From assembly GCA_964561105.1 (NCBI GenBank), contig CAZLOH010000024.1, positions 11,615 through 75,614 on the forward strand: a DNA stretch of 64,000 nucleotides, written 5' to 3'. The translations under genes were made by a program, and so were the position numbers. The DNA comes from JADLHS01 sp964561105 (GTDB taxonomy: Bacteria; Verrucomicrobiota; Verrucomicrobiia; Limisphaerales; JADLHS01). Every line of letters starts with the position of its first letter. The first letter of the stretch is position 1. Below the pieces are notes generated by a model, which was not told the origin of the DNA, made no database searches, and saw only the letters and a program-made list of their open reading frames with translations. This document shows, one piece after another, positions 54,298 through 63,386 of this stretch.

Positions 54298-55575
54298 TCA
54301 GTTCACCGTTGGTTGATTGGCCGGCCGCACGAAGGTGTACCAAGCGCAGACGCCGAGCAGGGCGAGATTGAAAACGCCAAGCAATTGCAACACCTGGATG
54401 TAGCTTCCATGCACGAAGGTCAACAGGACGCCGTAGGCTACCGCCAACACCACGATTGGGATCACCACGCGAAATTGTGATTTGCCCAGCAAATTGCTGA
54501 CGAGCACGTTGGCCAGGCAGAGCGGCACCATCGCTCCTGCATACCAGGGCAGGATTTGCGTGGTTACCGCCACATAACTCGGCTTGGCCATGAATCGCAC
54601 CACCCACGGCCCCAGCAACCACAATCCAACCACCCCGGCAATGGCCAGCGCCGCCGTGCCTAACAAGGTCAACCCAAAGACATTGCTCTTTTCCGAACGC
54701 ACCGCGCTGGCCACGATCCGCGGAAACATCACCGCCGTCAGCGGTCCCACGGCCCAGACGAGCGCCCGCGACAAGGTGCCGGCCGCCACGTAACACTGCA
54801 TGTTCTCCGGCAGGTAGGCCTTCACGAACATCGTGTCCGCCGCCATGAGAAACTGGCACGCGCCAAAACCGATCAGCAGCGGAACGGCTTGGGCCAGCAG
54901 CGCTCGCATGTCAAATGCTTCGCCCGGCCCCAGCCAGAGTTTCCGTGACTGCCAGATGGCGAGCAGAAGCGCTAGAGCCAGTCCGGCGAACGCCCCCCAC
55001 ATGATGCCCACCGCATCCCGCTTGACCAGCACCAGCACAATCACCGCTCCCACTCCCAGTCGCCCAATCCCGGAGGTGATCATCGCCCAGCCGTATGTCA
55101 GGAAGTCCTGTTCGCCTTGCAGCAAGCCGAGAAACAACGGCAACCAGACCGATCCGAGGATTACCAACTGCGTCACCCATAATGCCGTCGGTCCGGCCAG
55201 CCCCCAGCGGGTAACGAGATCAGCCTGCACAAACCACATCACGACGGCGCCCGCGGCCCAGACCAAGGTGGCGCACGCCCATGCGCGCCGGAACAGTCGC
55301 GCCAGTTGCCGTTGACGCCCGCACGCCAAGGCGGCCGAAGTTTGCTGCGCCACCACCATTTGCAACGGCACGGCCGGCACGCACATGGTCAACGCCAGCA
55401 ACGCGCCAAAGATGCCGTATTCCTTTTCGGGGATGACCTTGGAAAAAAAATGGACGCCATACATCATCGCCCCGCTGGCGATGCTGGCGAACATCAGCCA
55501 GCCACTTTGACGAAAAAATGAGGCGCGCTGATCGGCGGGTGCGACCGTGGCGGCTGGCGTTGCTTCTGAAAGCAT
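54298..55575 (-). CDS. Polysaccharide flippase (Wzx-like, MOP superfamily)
   Basis: A 425-residue membrane protein with about twelve hydrophobic helices, starting FFRQSGWLMFASIASGAMMY, typical of oligosaccharide flippases. The middle holds SGIGRLGVGAVIVLVLV and the charged loop of the family. It would move lipid-linked sugar units across the inner membrane for envelope polysaccharide. A nucleotide-sugar epimerase gene lies 2 kb upstream on the same strand. Confidence 0.85.
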   Translation of the reverse strand: MLSEATPAATVAPADQRASFFRQSGWLMFASIASGAMMYGVHFFSKVIPEKEYGIFGALLALTMCVPAVPLQMVVAQQTSAALACGRQRQLARLFRRAWACATLVWAAGAVVMWFVQADLVTRWGLAGPTALWVTQLVILGSVWLPLFLGLLQGEQDFLTYGWAMITSGIGRLGVGAVIVLVLVKRDAVGIMWGAFAGLALALLLAIWQSRKLWLGPGEAFDMRALLAQAVPLLIGFGACQFLMAADTMFVKAYLPENMQCYVAAGTLSRALVWAVGPLTAVMFPRIVASAVRSEKSNVFGLTLLGTAALAIAGVVGLWLLGPWVVRFMAKPSYVAVTTQILPWYAGAMVPLCLANVLVSNLLGKSQFRVVIPIVVLAVAYGVLLTFVHGSYIQVLQLLGVFNLALLGVCAWYTFVRPANQPTVN

Positions 55576-55605
55576 GAGCGTTGGACAATAGCCGAGCGGT
55601 TCAGT

Positions 55606-56736
55606 TCAAGGAAGTGATTTCAGGAACTGGAGCAGCATTTCCCGACCGCGCTCCAATTCGGCCAGCGAAATCCATTCGTCCGCCGTATGCGCCTGGGCAA
55701 TGTCGCCCGGGCCGAAAACCACGCTGGGAATGTGGCCCTGTGCGAGCACCGCCGCGTCACAAAAGTAATGCAAACCCTCGGGTCGGCGCTGTCCAAGGGA
55801 GCGGAGAAACTGGCGCACCAGAGGCAGACGCGCATCCGTTTCCAAAGCGCAACAGGGCTTGAGCTTCACATTGGCAACCCTGGCTTTCAGTTTGCGCGCA
55901 CGCAGGAACTCGTCAACCTCTCGCCGTGTGGCAGCCTCTGATTCCCCCGGCAAGGTGCGCCGGTCCACGCCAATCACACACCGATCCGGCACGATGTTCG
56001 TTTGGGTGCCACCCTGAATCGTTCCGACACTCACCGAGCCGGCGCCGAGCAAAGGATGCCGCCGCTTCTTCAATCGCTCCGCAAAATCAGTTTCGAGCGT
56101 CTCCACCACGCGCGCCATCGCCAACACCGCATTGGCGCCGAACCACGGCGTCGCCCCATGTGCCGATTTGCCCCGCGTTTCCACCTCCAACCACACACTG
56201 CCCTTGTGGGCCGTCGCCAGGCGCAAGCGCGTCGGCTCGCCCACGATGGCTAGGTCGGCCTTGAACTTGTTCGCCGCCAAAAAACGCGAGCCGCCCTGCC
56301 CTTGCTCCTCGTCCACCAACCCGGTGAAAATAATCTCCGTCTCCGCCGGACGCGCACCCGCTCTGGCCAGCGCGCACAACGCCGTGAAATACGCGGCCAC
56401 CGAGCCTTTGGTGTCACAAGCGCCACGACCAAACATCCGTCCACCCTTCGTTCGGGGCGTGAACTGGTCTTCGCTCGCCACATTCACCGTGTCGAGATGC
56501 GGCGCCAGGAGGATGGTGCGACGGACTTTGCCGACGGGCCGGAGCCGGGCGAGCAGGTTCGGGCGGCTCGGCAAAACCTTCTGAAACTCCATGTCCAATC
56601 CGGCCCGGGTGCCTGCGGCCGCGAGAAACTCCGCCACGCGCGCCTCACCCGCATGAGGATGGCGCGGCGGCAGGAAAGCTGGATTCACGCTGGGGAGCGC
56701 GATGAGTTCAGCGAGAAGTTTTTGCGTGGACGTCAT
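55606..56736 (-). CDS. M20 family metallopeptidase (ArgE/DapE-like)
   Basis: A 376-residue protein from the ATG at 56736; a GTG nine bases upstream is open. Zinc-site blocks are LAPHLDTVNV, FGRGACDTKGS and LVDEEQGQGGSRF, and a dimerisation domain follows with SVSVGTIQGGTQTNIVPD. It ends with a histidine block (AQAHTADEWIS). Members deacylate N-acyl amino acids such as acetylornithine or succinyl-diaminopimelate; which one is not clear. Confidence 0.9.
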   Translation of the reverse strand: MTSTQKLLAELIALPSVNPAFLPPRHPHAGEARVAEFLAAAGTRAGLDMEFQKVLPSRPNLLARLRPVGKVRRTILLAPHLDTVNVASEDQFTPRTKGGRMFGRGACDTKGSVAAYFTALCALARAGARPAETEIIFTGLVDEEQGQGGSRFLAANKFKADLAIVGEPTRLRLATAHKGSVWLEVETRGKSAHGATPWFGANAVLAMARVVETLETDFAERLKKRRHPLLGAGSVSVGTIQGGTQTNIVPDRCVIGVDRRTLPGESEAATRREVDEFLRARKLKARVANVKLKPCCALETDARLPLVRQFLRSLGQRRPEGLHYFCDAAVLAQGHIPSVVFGPGDIAQAHTADEWISLAELERGREMLLQFLKSLP

Positions 56737-56804
56737 CGGTTCCACTGTTGATCGCCCATGTCTGAATTACCCTGATTGGACGCCACCGCAGCCCGGCGTT
56801 CCGT

Positions 56805-57389
56805 TCAATCCACGTGCGAGAAAATGCGGCGCAGTTTCCCGAGCATAGCCTCGGAATACCGTTCGCCCGGCGTCAACACGCGGCCGTGGATCTGAATCTC
56901 GTCCACGGCGGCCAGCGTCATGCAGAAGTCCACGTCGTGCAACGGACGTTCGCGTCGGACGCGCCGAATCCACCGGCGCATGTCAGTGATTTCCTCGATC
57001 TCCAGCTCCTGCCCGGCATGGAACGAGACGCCCCAATCGCCACGCACCACAAAGCCATCCTTCTCCTGCCTGCCCTCGAACCATTCGTCGCCCAACAGCA
57101 CGCACACCGACCGGCCTTTGCTGGCCCCCAATCGGTAGAAAACGATGCGCGCCGCCGATTCACAAAAATGTTCGTAGGCAACCTCCAACGCGTCCGCCGG
57201 CACGGGTGCGAACCGGGTTTGATAGCCGATGTGAAAGCCGCCCGGCAAATCCGGCTGCCGCTCAAAACACAGGTTCTCCTCGAAAATCCAGAGCAACTCC
57301 GTCGGATGCCCCTTTTCTGTGAGCAACTTCTTCCATTCGGCGAGCAGGACGTTCAGATTGGGTCGGGCAATGGCAACAGCTTCGTTCAT
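56805..57389 (-). CDS. Conserved-looking hypothetical protein
   Basis: A 194-residue soluble protein with no signal or membrane helix. It has an even mix of strands and helices, with words such as LLWIFEENLCFERQPD and GFHIGYQTRFAPVP. I do not recognise a family. It sits 9 bp after the epimerase gene on the same strand and ahead of the M20 peptidase, so it is probably in an operon with both. Confidence 0.6.
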   Translation of the reverse strand: MNEAVAIARPNLNVLLAEWKKLLTEKGHPTELLWIFEENLCFERQPDLPGGFHIGYQTRFAPVPADALEVAYEHFCESAARIVFYRLGASKGRSVCVLLGDEWFEGRQEKDGFVVRGDWGVSFHAGQELEIEEITDMRRWIRRVRRERPLHDVDFCMTLAAVDEIQIHGRVLTPGERYSEAMLGKLRRIFSHVD

Positions 57390-57398
57390 GGCAATAGT

Positions 57399-58352
57399 TT
57401 AGGGATTCCGCTTCCGAAACCAATCTACAAATAACGGGATGCCTTCGGCAATCTTTACGCGCGGTTGATAGCCCAGCCGGGTGCGGGCTTTGGACACATC
57501 GGCAAACGTGATCGGCACGTCGCCCGGCTGAGGCGGTTGGCGGTCGAGCGTGGCTTTCTTGCCCAACGATTTTTCCAATAACTCAATCAACTCGCTCAAC
57601 TTGACCGTCTGCGATTCGCCGAGATTGAAAATCTCGAACCCAAATTCGCCCTGTGTGCAGGCCAGCACCCCGTCCACGATGTCGGTGATATACGTGTAGT
57701 CTCGCGCCGTGCTGCCATCGCCAAACACCGGGATTGCTTTTCCCGCATTGATCAGTTGCGCAAACTTATGGATGGCGAGATCGGGTCGTTGGCGCGGGCC
57801 ATATACGGTAAAGAATCGCAACATCACCACGTCCAGGCCGTAGATGTGATGATAAACATGCCCGAGTGCTTCGCAGGCAAGTTTGCTGGCCGCATACGGC
57901 GAGATCGGCGAAAAGATGGGGTCGCTCTCGCTGAACGGCACTTTCGCGTTCACGCCATAGACCGACGACGACGAGGCGATGGTAATCTTCTGAACGCCGT
58001 TGCGGCGGGCCGCTTCGAGGATGTTGACCGTGCCTTCCACGTTCACTCGCTGATAGAGCGCCGGCTCGGCCAGGCTGGGTCGCACCCCCGCCCGTGCCGC
58101 CAGATGGATCACTTGATCAAACCTTACCTGGGCAAACAATTCCTCCACCGCCGCGCGCTCCGTCAAATCGCCGTAAATAAACTCGAACGGCTTGGCGAGC
58201 GCCTGGAGGTCGCGAAGGTTGCCACGCTTGATCTGCGGATCGTAGAAATCGTTCAAGTCGTCGAACGCCCAGACCGCATGGCCCGCGCCGAGCAATCGCT
58301 CGCACACGTGCGAACCGATAAAGCCTGCCCCGCCTGTCACCAGAAAATTCAC
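57399..58352 (-). CDS. NAD-dependent nucleotide-sugar epimerase/dehydratase
   Basis: A 317-residue extended SDR with a GTG start. The NAD motif GGAGFIGSHVC lies at residues 7-17 and the catalytic YAASK at about 151-155, with DLNDFYDPQIKRGN resembling UDP-glucuronate 4-epimerases. PRQRPDLAIHKFAQL and GDGSTARDYTYI are typical of that branch. It probably makes UDP-galacturonate or a similar sugar for envelope polymers. The exact substrate is not certain. Confidence 0.88.
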   Translation of the reverse strand: MNFLVTGGAGFIGSHVCERLLGAGHAVWAFDDLNDFYDPQIKRGNLRDLQALAKPFEFIYGDLTERAAVEELFAQVRFDQVIHLAARAGVRPSLAEPALYQRVNVEGTVNILEAARRNGVQKITIASSSSVYGVNAKVPFSESDPIFSPISPYAASKLACEALGHVYHHIYGLDVVMLRFFTVYGPRQRPDLAIHKFAQLINAGKAIPVFGDGSTARDYTYITDIVDGVLACTQGEFGFEIFNLGESQTVKLSELIELLEKSLGKKATLDRQPPQPGDVPITFADVSKARTRLGYQPRVKIAEGIPLFVDWFRKRNP

Positions 58353-58865
58353 CCGCCAAAATTAACCCGTCACCGCCCACCCTGTCGAGAATCGAGGCGG
58401 CACGGACTCGGCAGGCTGTTACTTTGACCGCAGTATCGAAGTTGGAGCGCACCAATCATTCACCTCCGACGGCCTCATCCAGAACTCCACCAAACCGTCG
58501 CCCTGACGATTTCGGCGGGTGAAGTTTGTGGAATGGTATGGTGAAACGTTCACCCTCCGCCTGACCATTCCCGCCGTAGCCGTCGTAGCCGCCGAGGTAA
58601 CGAGGCGGACACCGTTGACCAACCGTCACTACCGCCTCCTCACGACGGCGGTTACGATTCCGTGGTTCAAAGCGCAAAACATGTTTGGGGAGGATTCTCA
58701 CGCTTGCCCAGTCCCTCAGGAGAAGAAGGGAACGGAGATCACGCATTGCAGCCAATCCCCTGTTCCACCAAACATTCCTCGACGAAAAAAATTCCTCGAC
58801 GAAAAAATCGCCGGCGGCACATTGCTTCTTGAACCGCGCCTTTCGATTCCCATACTTCCGCGCGT
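58353..58865. other. Spacer with a likely dispersed repeat, no supported gene
   Basis: 513 bp between divergent epimerase and purC. A plus frame from 58519 runs to 58869 but has no recognisable protein and extends 4 bp past the purC start. At 58773-58808 ATTCCTCGACGAAAAAA occurs twice in tandem. The stretch around 58535-58680 resembles repeat-like spacer sequence common in this phylum, which I cannot prove from one window. Confidence 0.45.
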
Positions 58866-59774
58866 ATGACAAACCATGATCCGTTGCTCAATCTCGAACT
58901 GCCCGGCATCCGAAAACTCAAAAGCGGCAAGGTTCGCGAAATCTTCGACCTTGGCGACGCGTTCCTCTTTGTCGCCAGCGACCGCATCTCCGCGTTCGAT
59001 TGCGTGATGCCCAACGGCATCCCGCGCAAGGGCGAGGTGCTCACCCAGATTTCGCACTTCTGGTTCGACCAGACCGAGCAGCTCGTGCCGAACCATCGGC
59101 TGGTGAAGGCCGGCGAATCGTTCAACGTGCCCGCGCTGGCCGGCGTCCCCGCCGACCTGAAAGCCGCGCTCGCCCAGCGCGCCATGATCGTGAAGAAAGC
59201 GCAGCCGCTCGCCGTCGAGTGCATCGTGCGCGGCTACCTCGCAGGGTCGGGCTGGAAGGAATACAAGAAATCGCAGACCGTCTGCGGCAGTCCGCTCCCG
59301 GCCGGCCTGCAGGAGTCGTCGGAATTGCCCGAGCCAATCTTTACGCCGTCCACGAAGGCTGAAACCGGCCACGACGAAAACATCTCGTTCGCGGAGGCGC
59401 AGAAAATTCTCGGCGACGCCATTGCGAATCAGGCGCGCGATCTGAGCCTGAAGATTTACAAGTTTGCGCGCGACTACGCCCGGCAACGCGGCATCATCAT
59501 CGCGGACACCAAATTCGAGTTCGGCTTGTTCGAGGGGAAGCTCATTCTGATTGACGAAGTTCTCACGCCGGATTCCTCCCGTTTCTGGCCCGCCGACCAA
59601 TACGCCCCCGGCAAAGGCCAGCCCAGCTTCGACAAACAATTCGTCCGCGATTACCTCGAAACTTTGACGTGGAATAAAACCCCGCCCGCCCCGGCGCTCC
59701 CGCCCGAAGTTGTCGCCAAAACACAGGCTAAGTATCTGGAAGCCTACGAGAAACTCACCGGCAGGAAGTTGTAA
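58866..59774 (+). CDS. purC: Phosphoribosylaminoimidazole-succinocarboxamide synthase
   Basis: A 302-residue SAICAR synthetase. SGKVREIFDLGD near the N-terminus, FVASDRISAFDCVMPNGI, VECIVRGYLAGSGWKEY and FTPSTKAETGHDENI are family blocks for ATP, CAIR and aspartate binding. It joins aspartate to CAIR in purine synthesis. The eukaryote-like longer form fits its length. The gene is followed directly by the 209-bp repeat array. Confidence 0.95.
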   Translation: MTNHDPLLNLELPGIRKLKSGKVREIFDLGDAFLFVASDRISAFDCVMPNGIPRKGEVLTQISHFWFDQTEQLVPNHRLVKAGESFNVPALAGVPADLKAALAQRAMIVKKAQPLAVECIVRGYLAGSGWKEYKKSQTVCGSPLPAGLQESSELPEPIFTPSTKAETGHDENISFAEAQKILGDAIANQARDLSLKIYKFARDYARQRGIIIADTKFEFGLFEGKLILIDEVLTPDSSRFWPADQYAPGKGQPSFDKQFVRDYLETLTWNKTPPAPALPPEVVAKTQAKYLEAYEKLTGRKL

Positions 59775-59829
59775 CGGCTGGGCTTGGAGACATCCTCTGC
59801 GGCAGGATGGAAGTGCTCGCGCCGAACTA

Positions 59830-60395
59830 TGCTTGTTGGTGGTGCTTGTCGCGCTGCGACAAGCCCGCCCGCGCAGAGCGGGCGGAAGCGAACCACCCAA
59901 GCCGCACGTCTCGCCCCAGTCCGTTGCGCGCCGCTCGACGCGGCACTACGAATCGCAGCGCGAGCCGTCCTACCACACTGCGGCTGCGTATGCCTGTGGC
60001 AAGTTCCCCGTTTCGCGATCGAACCACTCGGGCTGGCAGTTTGTGTGGTAGCGCTTGTCGCGCTGCGACAAGCCCGCCCGCGCAGAGCGGGCGGAAGCGA
60101 ACCACCCAAGACGCACTCCTCACCCAGTCCGCTACGTGCCGCTCTGCACGGCGCGACGGCTCGCAGCGCGAGCCGTCCTACCACACTGCGACGACGTATG
60201 TCTGTGGCAAGTTCTCCGTTTCGCGATAGAACCACTCGAGCTGGCAGTTTGTATGGTAGTGCTTGTCGCGCTGCGACAAGCCCGCCCGCGCAGAGCGGGC
60301 GGAACTGAATGACCCAGGACGCACGCCTCCACCCAGTCCGCTACGTGCCGCTCTGCACGGCACTACGGCTCGCAGCGCGAGTCGTCCTACCACAC
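59830..60395 (+). repeat. Tandem array of a 209-bp triple-hairpin repeat (about 2.7 units)
   Basis: The word GCTTGTCGCGCTGCGACAAG recurs at 59844, 60053 and 60261, a period of 208-209 bp. Each unit contains three hairpins: GCTTGTCGC/GCGACAAGC, CCGCCCG/CGGGCGG and CGGCTCGC/GCGAGCCG, plus a linker with TTTCGCGAT and GAACCACTCG. Units differ at few positions, so amplification was recent. No coding frame in it is supported. It lies 55 bp after purC; the spacer to 60557 holds nothing else. Confidence 0.9.
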
Positions 60396-60557
60396 GGTTT
60401 GCTGCGCGTGACAGGCGACATATCGCGCCGCCAGAATAGTTGCAATCGTGAGTTTGCCCTTACGCACCCTTTTGTGCCCGACCACAATCCACAATTTCCC
60501 CCGGGATAGCGAGCAAGGAAGTGGGCGAGTTGAACTGCGGTGTCAGGAATGCCGGGT

Positions 60558-61445
60558 TCAAGGCTCACCGGGCTTCCGCGTCGAATGTTCCATCAACCAG
60601 AAGACGTCCGGGTTGTTGGGGGAAGGGACATTCAAACTGTAGAGCTTGCCGATGGGCGGAGTCGTTCGCGGGTCTTTCCATTTGTGAATTTCCGAATGAC
60701 CGTCCGCGAACGAGAGCCCGCCCGCCCCGCCGTGGTAACTGCCGGGAAAATCTATCATCACCCATTGCGCCGGCGTGTTGGGCCAGCCATTCATACTGGT
60801 ACACCATTCGCCGTCATTGATGCTATCGCAGCGCTCGTCCAAGAACACAATCGTCATGGCCGGCCCGGGCCGGGTCACGTCGCTCAGCTTCTTGTATTTG
60901 GTGTAGCCGGCGCACCCGGCAAAGTAGTCCGCATCAGAGCTATTAAACCAACTGAGCATGGACATGCTTCGCACACGCGGAAAAACCTGCCCCTTGTTTG
61001 GCCCCGCCAGAACGCTGCACGGATATTTGTCATCCGCCGGACACCGCCAGATGCCGGCACTGTTTCCGCAATACTGCCACAGCGGACTTTTTTTAATGGT
61101 GATCTCGGGATTCCAATTGTTCTGATTGCCACCATCAACCGTCGAATTGCCACTCCAGGTCATGTCGCCCACCGGCATCCAGTCGCCCGGATTGCGCCAC
61201 GCGGCCGGCACCCGTTCCGAGTTGTCATCCACATAGAATCTCCACGCCAGCATCAACTGCTTGCCGTTGTTCATGCACGTGATCCCCTGGGCTTTGAGCT
61301 TTGCCCGACTCAACGCGGGAAGCAGCATGGCCGCCAGGATGGCAATGATGGCGATGACGACGAGCAGTTCGATCAACGTAAAACCGCCCGCGCGATCCTG
61401 ACCGCGACCGCCTTGCAGCGACCGGACAAAATCTTTCGCGTCCAC
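60558..61445 (-). CDS. Prepilin-like / DUF1559-type secreted protein
   Basis: About 295 residues from a GTG at 61445; another GTG at 61469 is possible, and a longer frame upstream runs through the repeat and is rejected. The leader is GFTLIELLVVIAIIAILAAM followed by LLPALSRAKLKAQGITCMNN, the xcpT-like type that is very abundant in Verrucomicrobia and Planctomycetes. The C-terminal domain has FADGHSEIHKW, a conserved block. Such proteins are probably exported by a type II-like system; their function is unknown. It is bracketed by copies of the 209-bp repeat. Confidence 0.88.
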   Translation of the reverse strand: MDAKDFVRSLQGGRGQDRAGGFTLIELLVVIAIIAILAAMLLPALSRAKLKAQGITCMNNGKQLMLAWRFYVDDNSERVPAAWRNPGDWMPVGDMTWSGNSTVDGGNQNNWNPEITIKKSPLWQYCGNSAGIWRCPADDKYPCSVLAGPNKGQVFPRVRSMSMLSWFNSSDADYFAGCAGYTKYKKLSDVTRPGPAMTIVFLDERCDSINDGEWCTSMNGWPNTPAQWVMIDFPGSYHGGAGGLSFADGHSEIHKWKDPRTTPPIGKLYSLNVPSPNNPDVFWLMEHSTRKPGEP

Positions 61446-61599
61446 CAGAGGAAGGTCGTTGGATCTCACGCGGATGGTGTTGGTGCGACAAGGTCTGCCA
61501 TAGCCGCCCGAATTAGCAAGCGGTAATTTGGTAAGCGAAAACTTGGAAAACTGGCCGCAAGATTCTCCGTTTGCGGCAGAGCTACTCGCGCTGAAATGT

Positions 61600-61744
61600 T
61601 TTTGGTTGGTAGCGCTTGTCGCGCTGCGACAAGCCCGCCCGCGCAGAGCGGGCGGAAGCGAACCACCCAAGCCGCACGTCTCCACCCGGTTAGTTGTGCG
61701 CCACCCGGCCCGGCACTTCGGCTCGCAGCGCGAGCCGTCCTACC
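61600..61744 (+). repeat. Single copy of the 209-bp triple-hairpin repeat
   Basis: The same three hairpins as in the 59.8-60.4 kb array, in the same order and strand, start at 61614 with GCTTGTCGCGCTGCGACAAG. The left flank (CGCTGAAATGTTTTTGGTTG) matches, inverted, the flank of the 6.4-kb copy. It lies in the 383-bp spacer between the prepilin-like gene and the Gfo/Idh/MocA gene. Confidence 0.85.
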
Positions 61745-61828
61745 CTGCGGCAGGAAGGCCAAACCTCGCCGAAGCGAGTGCCAGAACTGAGATTGCATTG
61801 CCCCCGCCGGATGACCGACAATGCCGGC

Positions 61829-63229
61829 ATGAAACCACTCGCAAAATCCATCCCGTCCGGGGCCGGCTTCCACATCAGCCGCCGGCGCTTTCTCCAATCC
61901 GCTTCCGCGCTCACGGCACTCGCCGCGCTGCCGGCGCTGGGCGCGGACGCACTTGACCTCGTCAGCGGCAAGCCCAAGCGCGTCGGCTTGATCGGCACGG
62001 GTTGGTACGGCAAAAGCGATTTGTGGCGACTCATCCAGGTCGCGCCGGTTGAAGTCGTCGCGCTCTGCGACGTGGATCAACACCAGCTCGCCGGGGCCGT
62101 GGAGATTGCCAGCCAGCGGCAGAAGTCGAAGCAGAAGCCGCGCACGTACGGCGATTATCGTCAGATGCTCAAGGAGCAGGAACTCGACATCGTGCTCGTG
62201 GGCTCGCCGGATCATTGGCATGCGCTGCACGCGATTGCCGCCATGGAGTCGGGCGCGGACGTTTATTGTCAGAAGCCCATCAGTCGCGACGTGCGCGAAG
62301 GCGAGGCCATGCTCGACGCGGCCCGCAAACACAAGCGGGTGGTGCAGATTGGCACGCAGCGCAAAAGCACACCACATTTGATCGAGGCGAAGAAACAAGT
62401 CGTCGAGGCCGGCCTGCTGGGCAAAGTGGGGCACGTCGAACTGTGTTGTTACTTCCACATGCGAGCCAATGGCAATCCGCCCGTGCAACCCGTGCCGGAG
62501 TTTTTCGATTATGAAATGTGGACCGGCCCCGCGCCGCTCCGCCCCTACGACGGCCTGCCGCACGTGCGCTGGTGGCGGACCTTCACCGAATACGGCAACG
62601 GCATCATGGGCGACATGTGCGTCCACATGCTCGACACCGCGCGCTGGATGCTCGGTGTCGGCTGGCCCAGGCGCATCACTTCGGAAGGCGGCATCCTGGT
62701 GCAGAAGGGCGGCAAGTCGAACATTTCCGACACGCAGTTAGCCACCTTCGAGTATGACGACTTTGATGTCGTCTGGCAGCATCGCACCTGGGGCACGCCG
62801 CCCGATCCGGACTATCCGTGGGCGCTTTTCATCTACGGCGAAAAAGGCACGCTCAAGGCCAGCACCATGCGGGCGGACTTCATCCCGCTCGACCAGAAGG
62901 CCAAATCCCTGCACTTCGACTGCGTTTTCGAGCGCGAACAGTATCCGGAAGACGTCACCGAGAAGGAGATTGAACTCAACGCCGCCCCGGCCACACGCCG
63001 GCACATGCTGGACTTCCTCGCGGCGATCGCCACGCGCGGCCGTCCGGTGGCGGACATTGAGCAAGGTCACATTTCCACCGCCAGTTGCATCATGGCCAAC
63101 GTGGCCATGAGCATCAAACGCCCGCTCAACTACGATCCGCAGCAGCGCCTGGTCACGAGCGACGCCGAAGCCACCAAACTATTGCGCCGCCCGTATCGCG
63201 CTCCGTGGCAACATCCCGGCGCGGTCTGA
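61829..63229 (+). CDS. Tat-exported Gfo/Idh/MocA family oxidoreductase
   Basis: A 466-residue protein from the ATG at 61829; an ATG at 61811 adds six residues. The twin-arginine signal SRRRFLQSASALTALAALPA leads into a Rossmann domain with GLIGTGWYGKSDL and VVALCDVDQHQ. VGSPDHWHALHAI and the catalytic EKPI-like CQKPIS follow, where Gln replaces Glu. These NAD(P)-dependent enzymes act on sugars or polyols; exported members are common in this phylum. The substrate is unknown. Confidence 0.9.
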   Translation: MKPLAKSIPSGAGFHISRRRFLQSASALTALAALPALGADALDLVSGKPKRVGLIGTGWYGKSDLWRLIQVAPVEVVALCDVDQHQLAGAVEIASQRQKSKQKPRTYGDYRQMLKEQELDIVLVGSPDHWHALHAIAAMESGADVYCQKPISRDVREGEAMLDAARKHKRVVQIGTQRKSTPHLIEAKKQVVEAGLLGKVGHVELCCYFHMRANGNPPVQPVPEFFDYEMWTGPAPLRPYDGLPHVRWWRTFTEYGNGIMGDMCVHMLDTARWMLGVGWPRRITSEGGILVQKGGKSNISDTQLATFEYDDFDVVWQHRTWGTPPDPDYPWALFIYGEKGTLKASTMRADFIPLDQKAKSLHFDCVFEREQYPEDVTEKEIELNAAPATRRHMLDFLAAIATRGRPVADIEQGHISTASCIMANVAMSIKRPLNYDPQQRLVTSDAEATKLLRRPYRAPWQHPGAV

Positions 63230-63316
63230 GCAAACGCATTGCTCCAAACGCTGACGCTGGGTTGTTCCGGCTCGTCGGTACACTCTCCCCACCGGGAGAG
63301 AGTTCGACCTGTACCC

Positions 63317-63386
63317 GGGAGCGCCGTCGTCTCGACGGCCAGTAACATGGTCGTTTCCGCCCCGCCGGCGAGACGCCGGCGCTCCC
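63317..63386. repeat. Inverted repeat with a second partial copy at 63755-63801
   Basis: GGGAGCGCCGTCGTCTCGAC pairs with the inverse of GCGAGACGCCGGCGCTCCC over about 23 bases with two mismatches. The left half and its follow-on (AGTAACATGGTCGTTTCCGC) recur at 63755-63801 as GGGAGCGCCGTCGTCTCGAC and AGTAGCTTGGCCGTCTCCGC. Between them (63440-63660) short direct repeats of TCCGAAATCCGAA and TTCGGATTTC occur. The 771-bp end of the window holds no supported gene. Confidence 0.75.

Noticed and set aside
58519..58869. Plus-strand frame before purC
   Set aside because: No recognisable protein, contains a tandem AT-rich repeat, and overlaps the purC start.
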